Assembly (NCBI GenBank): GCA_910586955.1
Contig: CAJUMM010000030.1
Location: 1-16,392 of the forward strand
Direction of reading: 5' to 3'
Length of the DNA stretch: 16,392 bases
Origin: an uncultured Lachnospiraceae bacterium
GTDB taxonomy: Bacteria > Bacillota > Clostridia > Lachnospirales > Lachnospiraceae
Made by a program: the position numbers and the translations under genes. Under the pieces are notes generated by a model, which had not been told where the DNA came from, made no database searches, and was given only the letters and a program-made list of their open reading frames with translations. This document shows positions 1-8,376 of this stretch, in pieces; position 1 is the stretch's first letter; every line of letters starts with the position of its first letter.

Positions 1-1
1 T

Positions 2-214
2 TATTGGAAGAAGCATAATATCATCCAGTTTGCCGGTTTTAAAAACCATGTGGGCCTGTATCCGGGGCCGGAGGCTGTCCGGGAATTTTCCCAGCGTCTG
101 AAAGGATATAAGACCAGCAAGGGGACCATACAGCTTCTTTACAGCAGTCCGGTTCCGGCGGAACTGGTTTCCGATATTGCCAGGTGGTGTTATGAGACGG
201 GGAACCATCCGTAA
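2..214 (+). CDS. DUF1801 / YdhG-like iron chaperone (3' end only)
   Basis: This is the last 70 codons of a gene that begins left of the window; it ends at TAA 212-214. The readable part contains the pattern GFKNHVGLYPGPEA followed by LKGYKTSKGTIQ and a closing amphipathic helix. This is the typical C-terminal half of the DUF1801 family, small cytosolic proteins that include Bacillus YdhG (Fra, a frataxin-like iron chaperone). The reading frame and stop are seen directly. The family assignment rests on remembered consensus, and the iron role is known only for some members. It is separated by a few bases from the DUF5655 gene and could be co-transcribed with it. It looks like ordinary chromosomal flank, not part of the defence genes. 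Confidence 0.75.
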   Translation, partial: YWKKHNIIQFAGFKNHVGLYPGPEAVREFSQRLKGYKTSKGTIQLLYSSPVPAELVSDIARWCYETGNHP

Positions 215-243
215 GATTGGAAAGTATTGAAAGGGTGCAGAGA

Positions 244-624
244 ATGGATCGGGATGTGTTATATTTTTTTGAGGGGAAACCAGAGGCGTTGTCTTTGTAT
301 GAGGCTTTTGAAGAAAGAGTATTTTCAGAGATAGACGGCGTGAAGTTCAAAGTGCAGAAAACGCAGATTGCTTTTTCCAACAGACATAATTTTGCTTTTG
401 TTTCTTTCCTGCCGGTGCGGAGAGCGAAGGAGCGGCCGGAGATTTATATTGTGGTGACTTTCGGGCTGGGATACCGTTTGGATTCCCCGCGCATAGATGC
501 AGTGGTGGAGCCGTACCCTGGACGTTTTACCCACCATGTCTTGGTCTCCGGGACAGGAGAGGTTGATGATGAGCTGATAGGATGGGTGAAGGAGGCGGCT
601 GTCTTTTCGGCCGGCAAGCGCTGA
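244..624 (+). CDS. DUF5655 domain protein
   Basis: This is a cytosolic protein of 126 residues. It carries the pattern FFEGKPEALSLYEAFEERV, then KVQKTQIAFSNRHNFAFVSFLPVR, then VTFGLGYRLDSPRID and PYPGRFTHHVLVS, which I recognise as the DUF5655 family common in Clostridia. No biochemical function is established for the family. The frame is open from a TTG at 217, but I prefer ATG 244: it has an AAAGGG ribosome binding site at 230-235 with 8-base spacing, while TTG 217 has no well-placed site. Some relatives have an N-terminal extension before the FFEGKP motif, so the longer TTG form (135 residues) is not excluded. It lies just after the DUF1801 gene on the same strand, probably in one transcript. 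Confidence 0.75.
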   Translation: MDRDVLYFFEGKPEALSLYEAFEERVFSEIDGVKFKVQKTQIAFSNRHNFAFVSFLPVRRAKERPEIYIVVTFGLGYRLDSPRIDAVVEPYPGRFTHHVLVSGTGEVDDELIGWVKEAAVFSAGKR

Positions 625-860
625 ATTGAGCAGCTGCCTTTAAGCGGTGGTATGAGTAAAAAGCGGAGCCTTTGCGGGCAGCCTGCGCAAACAAATGAGA
701 AGATACCGGGGAGGCAGAAGGATATGGACCGGTTTTGAAATCTAATTGATATGGCGGCCTTTTTCTGCTATGATGGGTAGTGGGAAAAGGCTGTTTAGTG
801 ACAGCGGCAAATTGGGATTTGTAGAAGTGATATAAGCATTTGTTTTTGAGAAAGGATGAT
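625..860. other. Intergenic region upstream of jetA
   Basis: This stretch of 236 bases has no convincing gene. It holds a strong sigma-A-type promoter (746-774) that leads into jetA. A short open frame of 28 codons (652-738) lacks a usable ribosome binding site. A 6-bp inverted repeat (671-676 with 686-691) has no T-tract, so no clear terminator closes the DUF5655 transcript. Confidence 0.6.
746..774 (+). promoter_or_regulatory. Sigma-A promoter for the jetABCD operon
   Basis: TTGATA at 746-751 and TATGAT at 769-774 are separated by exactly 17 bases. A TG one base before the -10 (766-767) makes it an extended -10. The predicted start of transcription is near 781, giving a leader of about 80 bases before the jetA ATG at 861. 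No operator-like palindrome was seen over it. The match suggests constitutive expression of the operon. Confidence 0.75.
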
Positions 861-2249
861 ATGGGCTTATTTAATCGTATACCGGAGAGTTTTTTCAGTA
901 TTTTGACTTCCAGTAAAAAAGAATTGTATATAGAAGCTCTTTTCGTACTGCGCCAGGCGTTTAAAACAGAGTTGGTTATAAAACGGGAAGACTTGACCGC
1001 TATGCTCATTAATTCTTTGGAAAGCAGTATGCTTCAGGCAGACTTTTCAGAGGAAGAGGCGGAACTGGGAACCGGAGTAGGAAACAGAAATGATCTTTCT
1101 GCCAAGGCACACCTGCTGATTCGGAAATTGAGAGATACCGGCTGGCTGGAAGTAGAATATGAACGGAATTCTTTTGAAGAGAATATAGCGATTCCCGATT
1201 ATGCCATAGAGGTAATCAACCTTTTGTATGATCTGTCAATAGACAGAGTGAGAGAATACAATAGTTATGTTTATGCTACATATGCGGCGCTGAAAAATTC
1301 AGAGGACAACTCGGATTATTTATATCAGGCTCTCCAGGCAGCCTATCAAAATACGGAAAAGCTAGTGGATGAACTGAAATTGCTGTTCAATAATATCAAA
1401 CGGTATTACCAGAATATGAGCGATACCATGGAAGTGAATGAATTGTTGGAGGAACATTTTGATCAATATAAAGAAAAGATCATGGATGCGATTTACTATC
1501 CATTGAAAACCATTGATTCGGTTCCACGGTTTAAGTATGCGATTCTCTCAATATTAAATGAATGGCTCATGGATGAGCGCCGCATTTCAGACATTGTGGA
1601 ACAGGGAATCCGGCGCCGGGTGTTTTCGGAAGAAGAGTCTGGCCGTGAGGAGACTCTTTTTATGATTAATTCCATTGCGGATACCTATGAGAGTATAGAA
1701 GGGATGATAGCAGACATTGACCGAAAACATGAAGAATATATAAATGCGTCGATTGATCGCATCCGGTATCAAATCAATGCAGATAGAAGCGTAAAGGGGA
1801 AACTGGCCGCGCTTTTAAGCCATGTGGAAGAGGAGCCGGTATTTTCAGAAATGCAACGGTCCTTAGAAGCGTACCGGCATACTTATATGGATATACAGTC
1901 CCTGTATAACCGGGTGAAACGCACGGTTAAAACAGAAGGCAGGCCCATGCCCTTAAAAGAACCCGAGGAAAATCCCCTCCTTGTTGACAGTTTCTTAAGC
2001 GATATTAAGAAACAGTACAGCAATAAAAAGATTGATACTTATATAGACGGCTGTTTTGCAGGGCGGCAGGAATTTTATACGGAGGATGTGTCGATCCGTC
2101 ATTCGGAGGAGTTTATTTTGTTTCTTCTTGGAACTCTGCGGGGAAGGGAAAAGCGTGCGGATTATCAGGTGGATTTTGAAGAGGGAAATGTAGAGCGGGA
2201 CGGTTACAGCCTTCCCCGGGCACATTTTGCCAGAAAGAAGAGGGCGTAA
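861..2249 (+). CDS. jetA: Wadjet protein JetA (kleisin-like subunit, DUF5716 type)
   Basis: JetA is the kleisin-like subunit of the Wadjet SMC complex. By analogy with MukF it bridges the JetC heads and binds JetB. The product has 462 residues, normal for the family. Its N-terminal region (about 1-115) reads as winged-helix, opening with MGLFNRIPESFFSIL and including RDTGWLEVEY at 91-100, which is characteristic of the type II JetA/DUF5716 family. The middle (about 120-330) is almost entirely helical, and the C-terminal 90 residues look like a second small globular domain. The frame is open from TTG 840, but ATG 861 is preferred because AAAGGA at 851-856 is a good ribosome binding site and the product then begins at the usual family N-terminus. 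One base separates its stop from jetB. The family assignment is supported by gene order and by unmistakable JetC and JetD partners. Confidence 0.85.
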   Translation: MGLFNRIPESFFSILTSSKKELYIEALFVLRQAFKTELVIKREDLTAMLINSLESSMLQADFSEEEAELGTGVGNRNDLSAKAHLLIRKLRDTGWLEVEYERNSFEENIAIPDYAIEVINLLYDLSIDRVREYNSYVYATYAALKNSEDNSDYLYQALQAAYQNTEKLVDELKLLFNNIKRYYQNMSDTMEVNELLEEHFDQYKEKIMDAIYYPLKTIDSVPRFKYAILSILNEWLMDERRISDIVEQGIRRRVFSEEESGREETLFMINSIADTYESIEGMIADIDRKHEEYINASIDRIRYQINADRSVKGKLAALLSHVEEEPVFSEMQRSLEAYRHTYMDIQSLYNRVKRTVKTEGRPMPLKEPEENPLLVDSFLSDIKKQYSNKKIDTYIDGCFAGRQEFYTEDVSIRHSEEFILFLLGTLRGREKRADYQVDFEEGNVERDGYSLPRAHFARKKRA

Positions 2250-2250
2250 C

Positions 2251-2895
2251 ATGTTTGAGGAAAAGCTGGAAAGACTTAGTATGAATGACCAGGAAATGTT
2301 TAAGAGAATGATAAACTGGCTGCTGGCACATACCTATCTGCTTCAGGGTAACTATGTATTTGAGGATCATATGAAACGGTCCAATCCGGACTATTTGTTT
2401 GTGGAACGAAATTTTGAATTGTTTCAGGAATATCTGGAATTTGCGGGATTCCGGCTGGAACGGGACGGAAATTACGGAGTGATTTGGCTGTCCAGCGGCT
2501 ATGAGTTCAACCGGGTCAGATTTGATAAGATGACGACGCTGATGCTCTATGTGCTTCGGATCATTTATGAGGAGGAGAGAGAAAAACTGTCGTTGTCCAG
2601 TGACATTTTTATAACAACGGGAGATCTGGTGCATAAGATGATTTCCCTTGGTGTTGTGAAGCGGAAGCCTTCCAATGTTATTCTGAGGGACGGACTGCGT
2701 ATATTGAGCCGGTTTCAAATCATCGAGAAGGTGGATGGATTCTGGGAAGCAGCAGATACCAAAATGTTAATTCTGCCAACAATACTTTTCATTGTCACAA
2801 ATGAACGGATCAGCAATATGTATCAGCTGATCGACGAGGAGGGCCTGGGAGAAGATGAAGAAACTGAAGAGGATGCTTTTAATCCACTGGCATAA
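2251..2895 (+). CDS. jetB: Wadjet protein JetB (KITE/MukE-like subunit, DUF6063 type)
   Basis: JetB is the small winged-helix (KITE, MukE-like) subunit that dimerises on JetA and helps load the SMC complex on DNA. The product has 214 residues. It shows two conserved patches: GFRLERDGNYGVIWLSS at about 66-82, and the helix-rich TLMLYVLRIIYEEEREK followed by a winged-helix-like segment (about 96-165). The C-terminus is acidic (EDEETEEDAF). I chose ATG 2251 over an in-frame TTG at 2227 because GAGGG at 2240-2244 sits 6 bases upstream. The start is one base after the jetA stop, and the last 41 bases overlap jetC, so translational coupling is likely. The DUF6063 label is from memory; the role follows from position between JetA and JetC and from the fold-like pattern. 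Confidence 0.82.
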   Translation: MFEEKLERLSMNDQEMFKRMINWLLAHTYLLQGNYVFEDHMKRSNPDYLFVERNFELFQEYLEFAGFRLERDGNYGVIWLSSGYEFNRVRFDKMTTLMLYVLRIIYEEEREKLSLSSDIFITTGDLVHKMISLGVVKRKPSNVILRDGLRILSRFQIIEKVDGFWEAADTKMLILPTILFIVTNERISNMYQLIDEEGLGEDEETEEDAFNPLA

Positions 2896-5800
2896 TTATG
2901 AAAAAGAATTGATTGAATTTGATATGATAAACTTCCTGACCGGTAAGACTGCGGCGGGGAAATCCACGATTATAGATGCGCTGCAGCTGGTCCTTCTGGG
3001 GGACACCAGCGGAAGCTTTTTTAATAAAGCGGCGAATCAGAAGTCTGCCCGGACATTAAAGAGCTATCTGTTCGGGGAGATGGGGGATGATGGAGACACC
3101 GGATTCCGCTACATGAGAAATGAGCGCTTTACCAGTTATGTGGCTGTTGAATTTGAGGATACGGAGCGAAAAAATAAATTTGTTACGGGGATTGTCTGTG
3201 ACTGCTATAAAGATCAGAGCTTTGATTACAAATGGTTTGTACTCCACAATCAGGGATTTCCGAAGGATCTTTTTGTGGATGAAGCCACAAATGTACCCTA
3301 CGATATCTCCGGACTCAGGGCATATTTTGCCCGCACGCTGGGAGGAAGGAAAAGCAGTCTTTTTGAGTTTTATGAAACAAACAAGCGCTATCAGGAAGTG
3401 ACGCTGGGAAAATTCGGTCAGATGAAGCGTAAGTACAGAATACTTCTCCGCAAAGCAGTACCCTTTTCCCCCATTGCCGATATTGAAAAGTTTATTACGG
3501 AGTCTATCTGCGATGTTAAAAACAATATTGATGTGGAACAGATGCAGAATGATATCCGTCAATACAAAAATCTGGAGGAGGATGCAAGAAATATCCAGGA
3601 GCGGATCGGGTATCTTAGGGAGATCCACAATGTTCATGGAAATTATGAGTGGGAGAAAGAAAAATATCTGCAGCAGAGTTACATTGTGCTTCGGGCAGAA
3701 TTGGAAGAATATACGGAAAAAGAGCAGAGTTATAAAACTGCCATAGAAGAAAAGCAGGCGCTGCTCATGCAGCATTCTGACGAGATATCGGATTTGGAAA
3801 GAGAAATAGAGGAGATCAAGAGAGAGCTGGAGGATCTGGAAGAGGAATACAGAGGCTCGGATCTAGTGCGGAGAGAAAAGGATCTGAAACGGCAAATAGA
3901 GGAATTGGTTTCACAGATCCAACAGTTGGAAAGGGGCATTCAGAATGCGCTTTTTAAGACACGTAAGTATGGAAAAAATTGGAAACAACAGTTAGAGAGG
4001 GCAGAATCTGTTGATTTTGTACCTGAAAAAAATTTCGTACCAATGTTACGCAGCATGATGGAACTGGAAGAGGCTAGGCTTCATAATTTTGATTTTTTAC
4101 AGTGTGCGCAGGAACTGGAACAGCTGCGGCGGGAATTGGAGGAGTATCGGGGAGAACTAAAGAAGCGGGGAGAACAAATCAAACAAAATAAGGAGCAGCT
4201 GGAGAGCGTCATTCACGATCTGGAAAAAGGAATAAAACCTTTCCCGGAACAGGTGACTGCGCTGAAGCATCTGCTGGAAGAGGAATTATTTTCCATGCAC
4301 AAAAGGACCGTGGAGGTATTTGTGCTGGCGGATTTATTGGAAATCCGAGATCCGGTATGGCGCAATGCCATTGAAGGGTATTTGGACAAGCAGAAATTTT
4401 ATTTGATGGTGCCGGAAGAGTATTACAGGGATGCCCTTCGTATCTATGACCGGGAACGGAGAAGAACGAATATTTATGACGCAGGACTGGTGGATATTGG
4501 AAAACTTCGGAAGAATTTTTCCAAGAAACCGCTGGAGGGCTCTTTGGCGGAAGAAATTGAAACGGAACACAAAGACGCCAGGCTGTATGCCGACTATCTT
4601 CTTGGAAATGTGATGAAATGCCAACAGGTGGAAGAGCTGAACCGGTATAAGACAGCGATTACCGCCGGCTGTATGCTTTATAAAGGATATGTAAGCCGGA
4701 AATTAAGCCCGCGCCGCTATGCAGCGCCTTTTATTGGGCGGCGTTCCATGGAACTGATGCTGGAGCAGAAAAGAGAGGAAAGGAAACGGCAGACAAAGCT
4801 TTATGAGGAGGTAATAGACAGACATCGGATCATCTCCTCTGCTGCAGAGACAACGATACTCAGTGAGTATGAGGCAGGCGAACATCAGCAGGCAGTTGGA
4901 CGCAGCGGGGAACTGGAGGAATTGAGAGCAGTAAAAGAGCAGAAGACGAAAGAATATGACGAGTTGGATTTGCTGTATCTGGAGCGGATGAAAGAGAAAA
5001 TTCTCAGTCTGAAGCGTCAAAAGGAAGAGAAAGATACAAGCAAGCATGAGCTGGATATAAAGAATGAGCGGTTACGCACGGAAGTGGATGGAATACAGAA
5101 GAGAGATATTCCGGATGTGGTTGTTCAGATCAACCGGGTAAGAAACCAAATAAATGAAGCGTTTGAACAGGACTGGATTACAAAAACAGGAGAACCTCGC
5201 TTTGAAACGGAACAAAAGCAGGCAGGAAAAGGGCTGGTGTCTTTACGGAACCGCTTTTATGCCGCCATGAAACAGACGGAAAAGCAGAGGAACGGGCATC
5301 GGGCAGAGAGGACCAAGAAGCGGGCCCAGTACAACAATCAATATAAGATGCCTTATGATATTGAGTTGGAGAGCAATCGGTATTTTGATAAGGAATTAGA
5401 AGAACTGGAACAGATCCGCCTGCCGGAGTATGTAGAAAAAATCAAAGACTCCAAGCAAAAGGCATATGAGCAGTTCCGGGATGATTTTATTGCAAAAATA
5501 AAATCGAATATTGAGTCGGTGACGCGTCAAATCGACGAGTTGAACGATTCCCTGAAAAAGAGTGTTTTCGGGACGGATCGGTATCGTTTTGTCAAGAGTC
5601 CCAGGCCGGAGTACCGAAGTTATTATGATATGATTATGGACCCGATGCTGATGGATACCGGCGGGTGGAATCTTACTTCCCAAAGCTTTAATAAGAAATA
5701 CCAAAAGGAGATCGATGAACTTTTCAAATTGCTGATTTTAAATGAAACCAATGTCAGTGCGGAACGCCGGGCGGAATATGAGAAGAGCATCCGAAAGTTT

Positions 5801-6217
5801 ACAGATTATAAAACCTATCTGCTGTTTGATTTGATTGTGACGGATGAGCAGGGGGAGGAACAGAGATTGTCTAAAACGCTTCTGAAAAAATCCGGCGGAG
5901 AAACGCAGATCCCCTTTTACATTGCACTGCTGGCTTCTTTTTCACAGGTGTGCAGAATACGGAACAAAAGCCAAAATAATACGCTTCGGGTGATTATTTT
6001 AGATGAGGCATTCAGCAAAATGGATGGGGAGCGGATTCAGGAGAGCATTCATCTTTTGCGGCGGTTTGGGCTTCAGGCAATATTTTCCGCACCGCCAGAC
6101 AAGATTCCGGATATTGCCCCGCTGGTTGACCGGAACATTGCTGTGTATAAAGACAACCGGCATTCTTTTACCCGTTATTTTGATCCGAAGCAGATAGAGG
6201 AGTTCATGGAAGCGTGA
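2855..6217 (+). CDS. jetC: Wadjet protein JetC (SMC/MukB-like ATPase)
   Basis: JetC is the SMC motor of Wadjet, an ATPase that extrudes DNA loops and presents small closed circles to JetD. The product has 1120 residues. The Walker A motif is GKTAAGKST at residues 30-38, followed by ALQLVLLGDTSGSFF. A long coiled coil covers about 210-460. A hinge-like globular region lies at about 470-620 (VEVFVLADLLEIRDPVWRNA). A second coiled coil covers about 640-900. The C-terminal head has the ABC signature SGGE at 1013-1016 and Walker B with catalytic glutamate in VIILDEAFSKMD (D1050, E1051). All ATPase motifs are intact. The start ATG 2855 lies 41 bases inside jetB. A GAGGAGGG site (2836-2843) is a little distant at 11 bases, and a nearer GGGAG (2847-2851) may contribute. 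The opening MKKLKRMLLIHW is as usual for the family. The stop overlaps the jetD GTG by four bases. Confidence 0.93.
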   Translation: MKKLKRMLLIHWHNYEKELIEFDMINFLTGKTAAGKSTIIDALQLVLLGDTSGSFFNKAANQKSARTLKSYLFGEMGDDGDTGFRYMRNERFTSYVAVEFEDTERKNKFVTGIVCDCYKDQSFDYKWFVLHNQGFPKDLFVDEATNVPYDISGLRAYFARTLGGRKSSLFEFYETNKRYQEVTLGKFGQMKRKYRILLRKAVPFSPIADIEKFITESICDVKNNIDVEQMQNDIRQYKNLEEDARNIQERIGYLREIHNVHGNYEWEKEKYLQQSYIVLRAELEEYTEKEQSYKTAIEEKQALLMQHSDEISDLEREIEEIKRELEDLEEEYRGSDLVRREKDLKRQIEELVSQIQQLERGIQNALFKTRKYGKNWKQQLERAESVDFVPEKNFVPMLRSMMELEEARLHNFDFLQCAQELEQLRRELEEYRGELKKRGEQIKQNKEQLESVIHDLEKGIKPFPEQVTALKHLLEEELFSMHKRTVEVFVLADLLEIRDPVWRNAIEGYLDKQKFYLMVPEEYYRDALRIYDRERRRTNIYDAGLVDIGKLRKNFSKKPLEGSLAEEIETEHKDARLYADYLLGNVMKCQQVEELNRYKTAITAGCMLYKGYVSRKLSPRRYAAPFIGRRSMELMLEQKREERKRQTKLYEEVIDRHRIISSAAETTILSEYEAGEHQQAVGRSGELEELRAVKEQKTKEYDELDLLYLERMKEKILSLKRQKEEKDTSKHELDIKNERLRTEVDGIQKRDIPDVVVQINRVRNQINEAFEQDWITKTGEPRFETEQKQAGKGLVSLRNRFYAAMKQTEKQRNGHRAERTKKRAQYNNQYKMPYDIELESNRYFDKELEELEQIRLPEYVEKIKDSKQKAYEQFRDDFIAKIKSNIESVTRQIDELNDSLKKSVFGTDRYRFVKSPRPEYRSYYDMIMDPMLMDTGGWNLTSQSFNKKYQKEIDELFKLLILNETNVSAERRAEYEKSIRKFTDYKTYLLFDLIVTDEQGEEQRLSKTLLKKSGGETQIPFYIALLASFSQVCRIRNKSQNNTLRVIILDEAFSKMDGERIQESIHLLRRFGLQAIFSAPPDKIPDIAPLVDRNIAVYKDNRHSFTRYFDPKQIEEFMEA

Positions 6218-7467
6218 ATTACGAGAAGAAGTTGTTGGAGCGTTTGCTGGAACTATATGAAAACAGCAGTTTTTATATTACAGGAACCCTATCCCGGCGC
6301 ATGATGCTGACAGCGGCAAAGGAATCCTGGATTCAGGAACGAATGGAATCCGTAGAAGAAAAAAGGCAGTTTCTGGACACGTTAAAAGTACTGAAGCAGG
6401 AGGGGCTGATTGATTATTCCTGGCAAAAATACGAGGAAGGCAATCTGATAGACCGGATTTGGCTGAATCCCCAGCTGCAGGCAATCGAAGCTTGCTATAA
6501 GAGGCTTGGATGCGTACCCGCCAGACAAAAATCGGACGTGCTGTTTGAAATGATAAGAAAATATCACAGCGAGCTTGCGGCAAAGACATCGACTGCGGTT
6601 TTCCTGGAAACGTATATGGAAAAATTAAAGGCATCACAGAGGATTGGAAAATTCTTTACGGATGATGAAAAAATGAATGAAGATATCCTCAAATGTCTTG
6701 TCTATATGGAAAATAACAGGGAAGAGCAGATGGAACGGCTGATGAGTTCCGGGCTGTATGGGGACAGCAAGCGTTTTGAGCAGTCGGTAAAGCCGAAGGT
6801 GCTGTCGATTCTGCGCCATATCAAAAAGCAAAATGGCGAGGACGTGCCGGCGGATGAGGAAATTCTCTTGGAAAAGGGGATTGTCCGCTGGCCTGAAATT
6901 ATGGAATTTTCCGGAGGCATTTCTGTCTGCCTGAGGGACGGAGAGGTGATTGATTATCGTTTACAAAAATATGGGGCCTATATTAATTCGGAGACTGTAA
7001 AGCATGCAATAGAAGTGCGGATGGAAGGAATCCGAAAGGTTACGTTCATTGAGAATAAGGCAAACTACATATGGTATCTTGCCCATGAGAAAAAAACAGA
7101 CGAGTTGGCGGTTTTCCACGGGGGATGTTATAGCCCAATAAAGGGAAGGTGGTTTCGGCTGTTATACGAGGGAGGAAAGGGGCAAAAGGAAAAACCGCAG
7201 TATTTCCACTGGAGTGATATTGATATAGGAGGGTTCCGCATTTTTCATAGACTCCAAAAAAGTATGATTCCGGAGCTTCAGCCCTACAAGATGGATGAAG
7301 GCACGCTGGAAATTTACAGGAATGATGCTATGAAGATTCAAACGGATTCTTATTTGGAAAATTTAAGAGCCCTTTTAGAAAATCCGGAATATGCGTGTTT
7401 TCATGGCGTGATTAAAAAAATGATCAAATATGGTATTCGGCTTGAACAGGAGAAGATTATTGTCTGA
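6214..7467 (+). CDS. jetD: Wadjet protein JetD (Toprim nuclease)
   Basis: JetD is the nuclease of Wadjet. Its family is related to topoisomerase VI subunit A, combining a DNA-binding winged helix with a metal-binding Toprim domain that cuts DNA bent by the JetABC motor. The product has 417 residues. The N-terminal half (about 1-130) is helical with an HTH-like segment (LKQEGLIDYSW). The Toprim core shows the conserved glutamate in FIENKANY (E280) and the acidic pair in HWSDIDIGGFRIF (D335, D337), so the metal site looks intact. Translation starts at GTG 6214, overlapping the jetC stop (GTGA), with GAGGAG at 6197-6202 upstream. This indicates coupling to jetC. The stop TGA 7465-7467 directly abuts the stop of the convergent gene. 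No terminator is visible after it. Confidence 0.9.
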   Translation: MNYEKKLLERLLELYENSSFYITGTLSRRMMLTAAKESWIQERMESVEEKRQFLDTLKVLKQEGLIDYSWQKYEEGNLIDRIWLNPQLQAIEACYKRLGCVPARQKSDVLFEMIRKYHSELAAKTSTAVFLETYMEKLKASQRIGKFFTDDEKMNEDILKCLVYMENNREEQMERLMSSGLYGDSKRFEQSVKPKVLSILRHIKKQNGEDVPADEEILLEKGIVRWPEIMEFSGGISVCLRDGEVIDYRLQKYGAYINSETVKHAIEVRMEGIRKVTFIENKANYIWYLAHEKKTDELAVFHGGCYSPIKGRWFRLLYEGGKGQKEKPQYFHWSDIDIGGFRIFHRLQKSMIPELQPYKMDEGTLEIYRNDAMKIQTDSYLENLRALLENPEYACFHGVIKKMIKYGIRLEQEKIIV

Positions 7468-8211
7468 TTAGTCATAAAGCCCTGAACCACCCAAAACATT
7501 CGTAACCTCAATAGTTACAAAATCCTCCGGCTTATGAGCCTCATAGATACCAGCCTCATTTTCCACCGATGCGTAAATCGTCCATGTGCCGCATTCACTG
7601 TAAAAATGGTATAAATCATTGACATCCTGATTGGGGGTAAAGATCTCTCCGGAGGGGGATTTGCCGTAGATTTGAATGCTGGTAATATCGTTGTCATAAG
7701 GTTTTACGTAAATGTACGCATAGGAATCTACCGGCTGCTGATCCACAGAGATAGAATATCCGCTGGGAGGCGATTTTACTGTGACAAAGCATTCGGCAAT
7801 TTCCGTTGTGTTGTTTTTCGACGCCTGTGCAATGACGGAGGCGTTGCCTTTTGCCACTGCAGTAATCACTCCCTTCTCGTCAACCGTAAGGACGGAGCTG
7901 TTGCTGGAACTCCAAAGAACCGCATGGTCAGATGAATTATCGGAATACAATACGGTGGCTGTTAAAGGGTAGGTATTGCCGGCACTCATAGTCAGTTCCT
8001 TCTCGTTCAGGACTACTTTCGTTACTGTGATAGATTTTTGATAAGAAGCATATAGGTACGCAGCCAGACCGCAGCACACCCCTAAGGAAATAAAAATACT
8101 TAAAATGCGGTATTTTTTGCTTTTCAATTTTTCATAGAAAGCTTTTGCGTGAATGGTGATTCCGAAAACGCTGCATATATTTGCAATGATATCTAAAATA
8201 CTTTCCAACAT
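7468..8211 (-). CDS. Single-pass membrane protein with bacterial Ig-like (Big_2) domain
   Basis: The product has 247 residues. A short amphipathic N-terminus (LESILDIIANICSVFG) is followed by a basic stretch (KLKSKK) and one membrane helix at about 34-57, suggesting an N-in/C-out topology. Residues about 63-145 form a bacterial Ig-like domain of the Big_2 type: LNEKELTMSAGNTYPLTATV, then LWSSSNSSVLTVDEKGVITAVAKGNASV. The remaining 100 residues look like a second beta-sandwich domain (YAYIYVKPYDNDITSIQIYG and EDFVTIEVTNV). I recognise no enzyme motif. ATG 8211 is preferred over TTG 8247 because GGTGAG lies just upstream. It is transcribed towards jetD and away from the helicase gene. A role in surface display or binding is inference; whether it belongs with either defence system is unknown. 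Confidence 0.75.
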   Translation of the reverse strand: MLESILDIIANICSVFGITIHAKAFYEKLKSKKYRILSIFISLGVCCGLAAYLYASYQKSITVTKVVLNEKELTMSAGNTYPLTATVLYSDNSSDHAVLWSSSNSSVLTVDEKGVITAVAKGNASVIAQASKNNTTEIAECFVTVKSPPSGYSISVDQQPVDSYAYIYVKPYDNDITSIQIYGKSPSGEIFTPNQDVNDLYHFYSECGTWTIYASVENEAGIYEAHKPEDFVTIEVTNVLGGSGLYD

Positions 8212-8278
8212 GCTCTCACCGCCTGACTGTTCATTCCGTGGTAACAAATGAGTGGTTTCGTCTGTGTTAATTTCCTAT

Positions 8279-8307
8279 ATTTTACCATATGCGGCGAGCA
8301 AAAACAA
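8279..8307 (-). promoter_or_regulatory. Probable promoter for the Ig-like membrane protein gene
   Basis: Read on the minus strand, TTGTTT (8307-8302) and TAAAAT (8284-8279) are 17 bases apart, with TG one base before the -10, making an extended -10. The start of transcription would fall near 8272, about 60 bases before ATG 8211. The -35 is a weak match. It is divergent to the helicase promoter, with the two -10 boxes about 65 bases apart, so the two could influence each other. Confidence 0.5.
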
Positions 8308-8345
8308 GAAGTTAGCAAATACCAGTATGTTTTCCCAAAAGAAAA

Positions 8346-8354
8346 TGGTATAAT
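8346..8354 (+). promoter_or_regulatory. Extended -10 promoter of the helicase-HEPN gene
   Basis: TGGTATAAT is a perfect extended -10 (TG, one base, TATAAT). The -35 position (8326-8331, TATGTT) is poor, as is common with extended -10 promoters. Transcription would start near 8361, leaving a leader of about 22 bases before ATG 8383. This placement excludes the upstream in-frame ATG at 8248 as the start used from this promoter. Confidence 0.7.
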
Positions 8355-8370
8355 AAACCAAAACACAGAA

Positions 8371-8376
8371 GAGGAG
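8371..8376 (+). promoter_or_regulatory. Ribosome binding site fixing the helicase start
   Basis: GAGGAG lies six bases before ATG 8383, the first ATG downstream of the extended -10 promoter. It decides the start in favour of the 1502-residue form rather than the 1547-residue form opening at 8248. Confidence 0.75.

Noticed and set aside
671..691. Inverted repeat TTTGCG/CGCAAA as terminator
   Set aside because: The stem is only six pairs and there is no T-tract after it.
652..738. Open frame of 28 codons upstream of jetA
   Set aside because: It has no properly spaced ribosome binding site and no recognisable product, and it precedes the jet promoter.
3056..3775. Long open frame of 239 codons antisense to jetC
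   Set aside because: It is a shadow of the intact SMC gene, with low-complexity hydrophobic content and no ribosome binding site.
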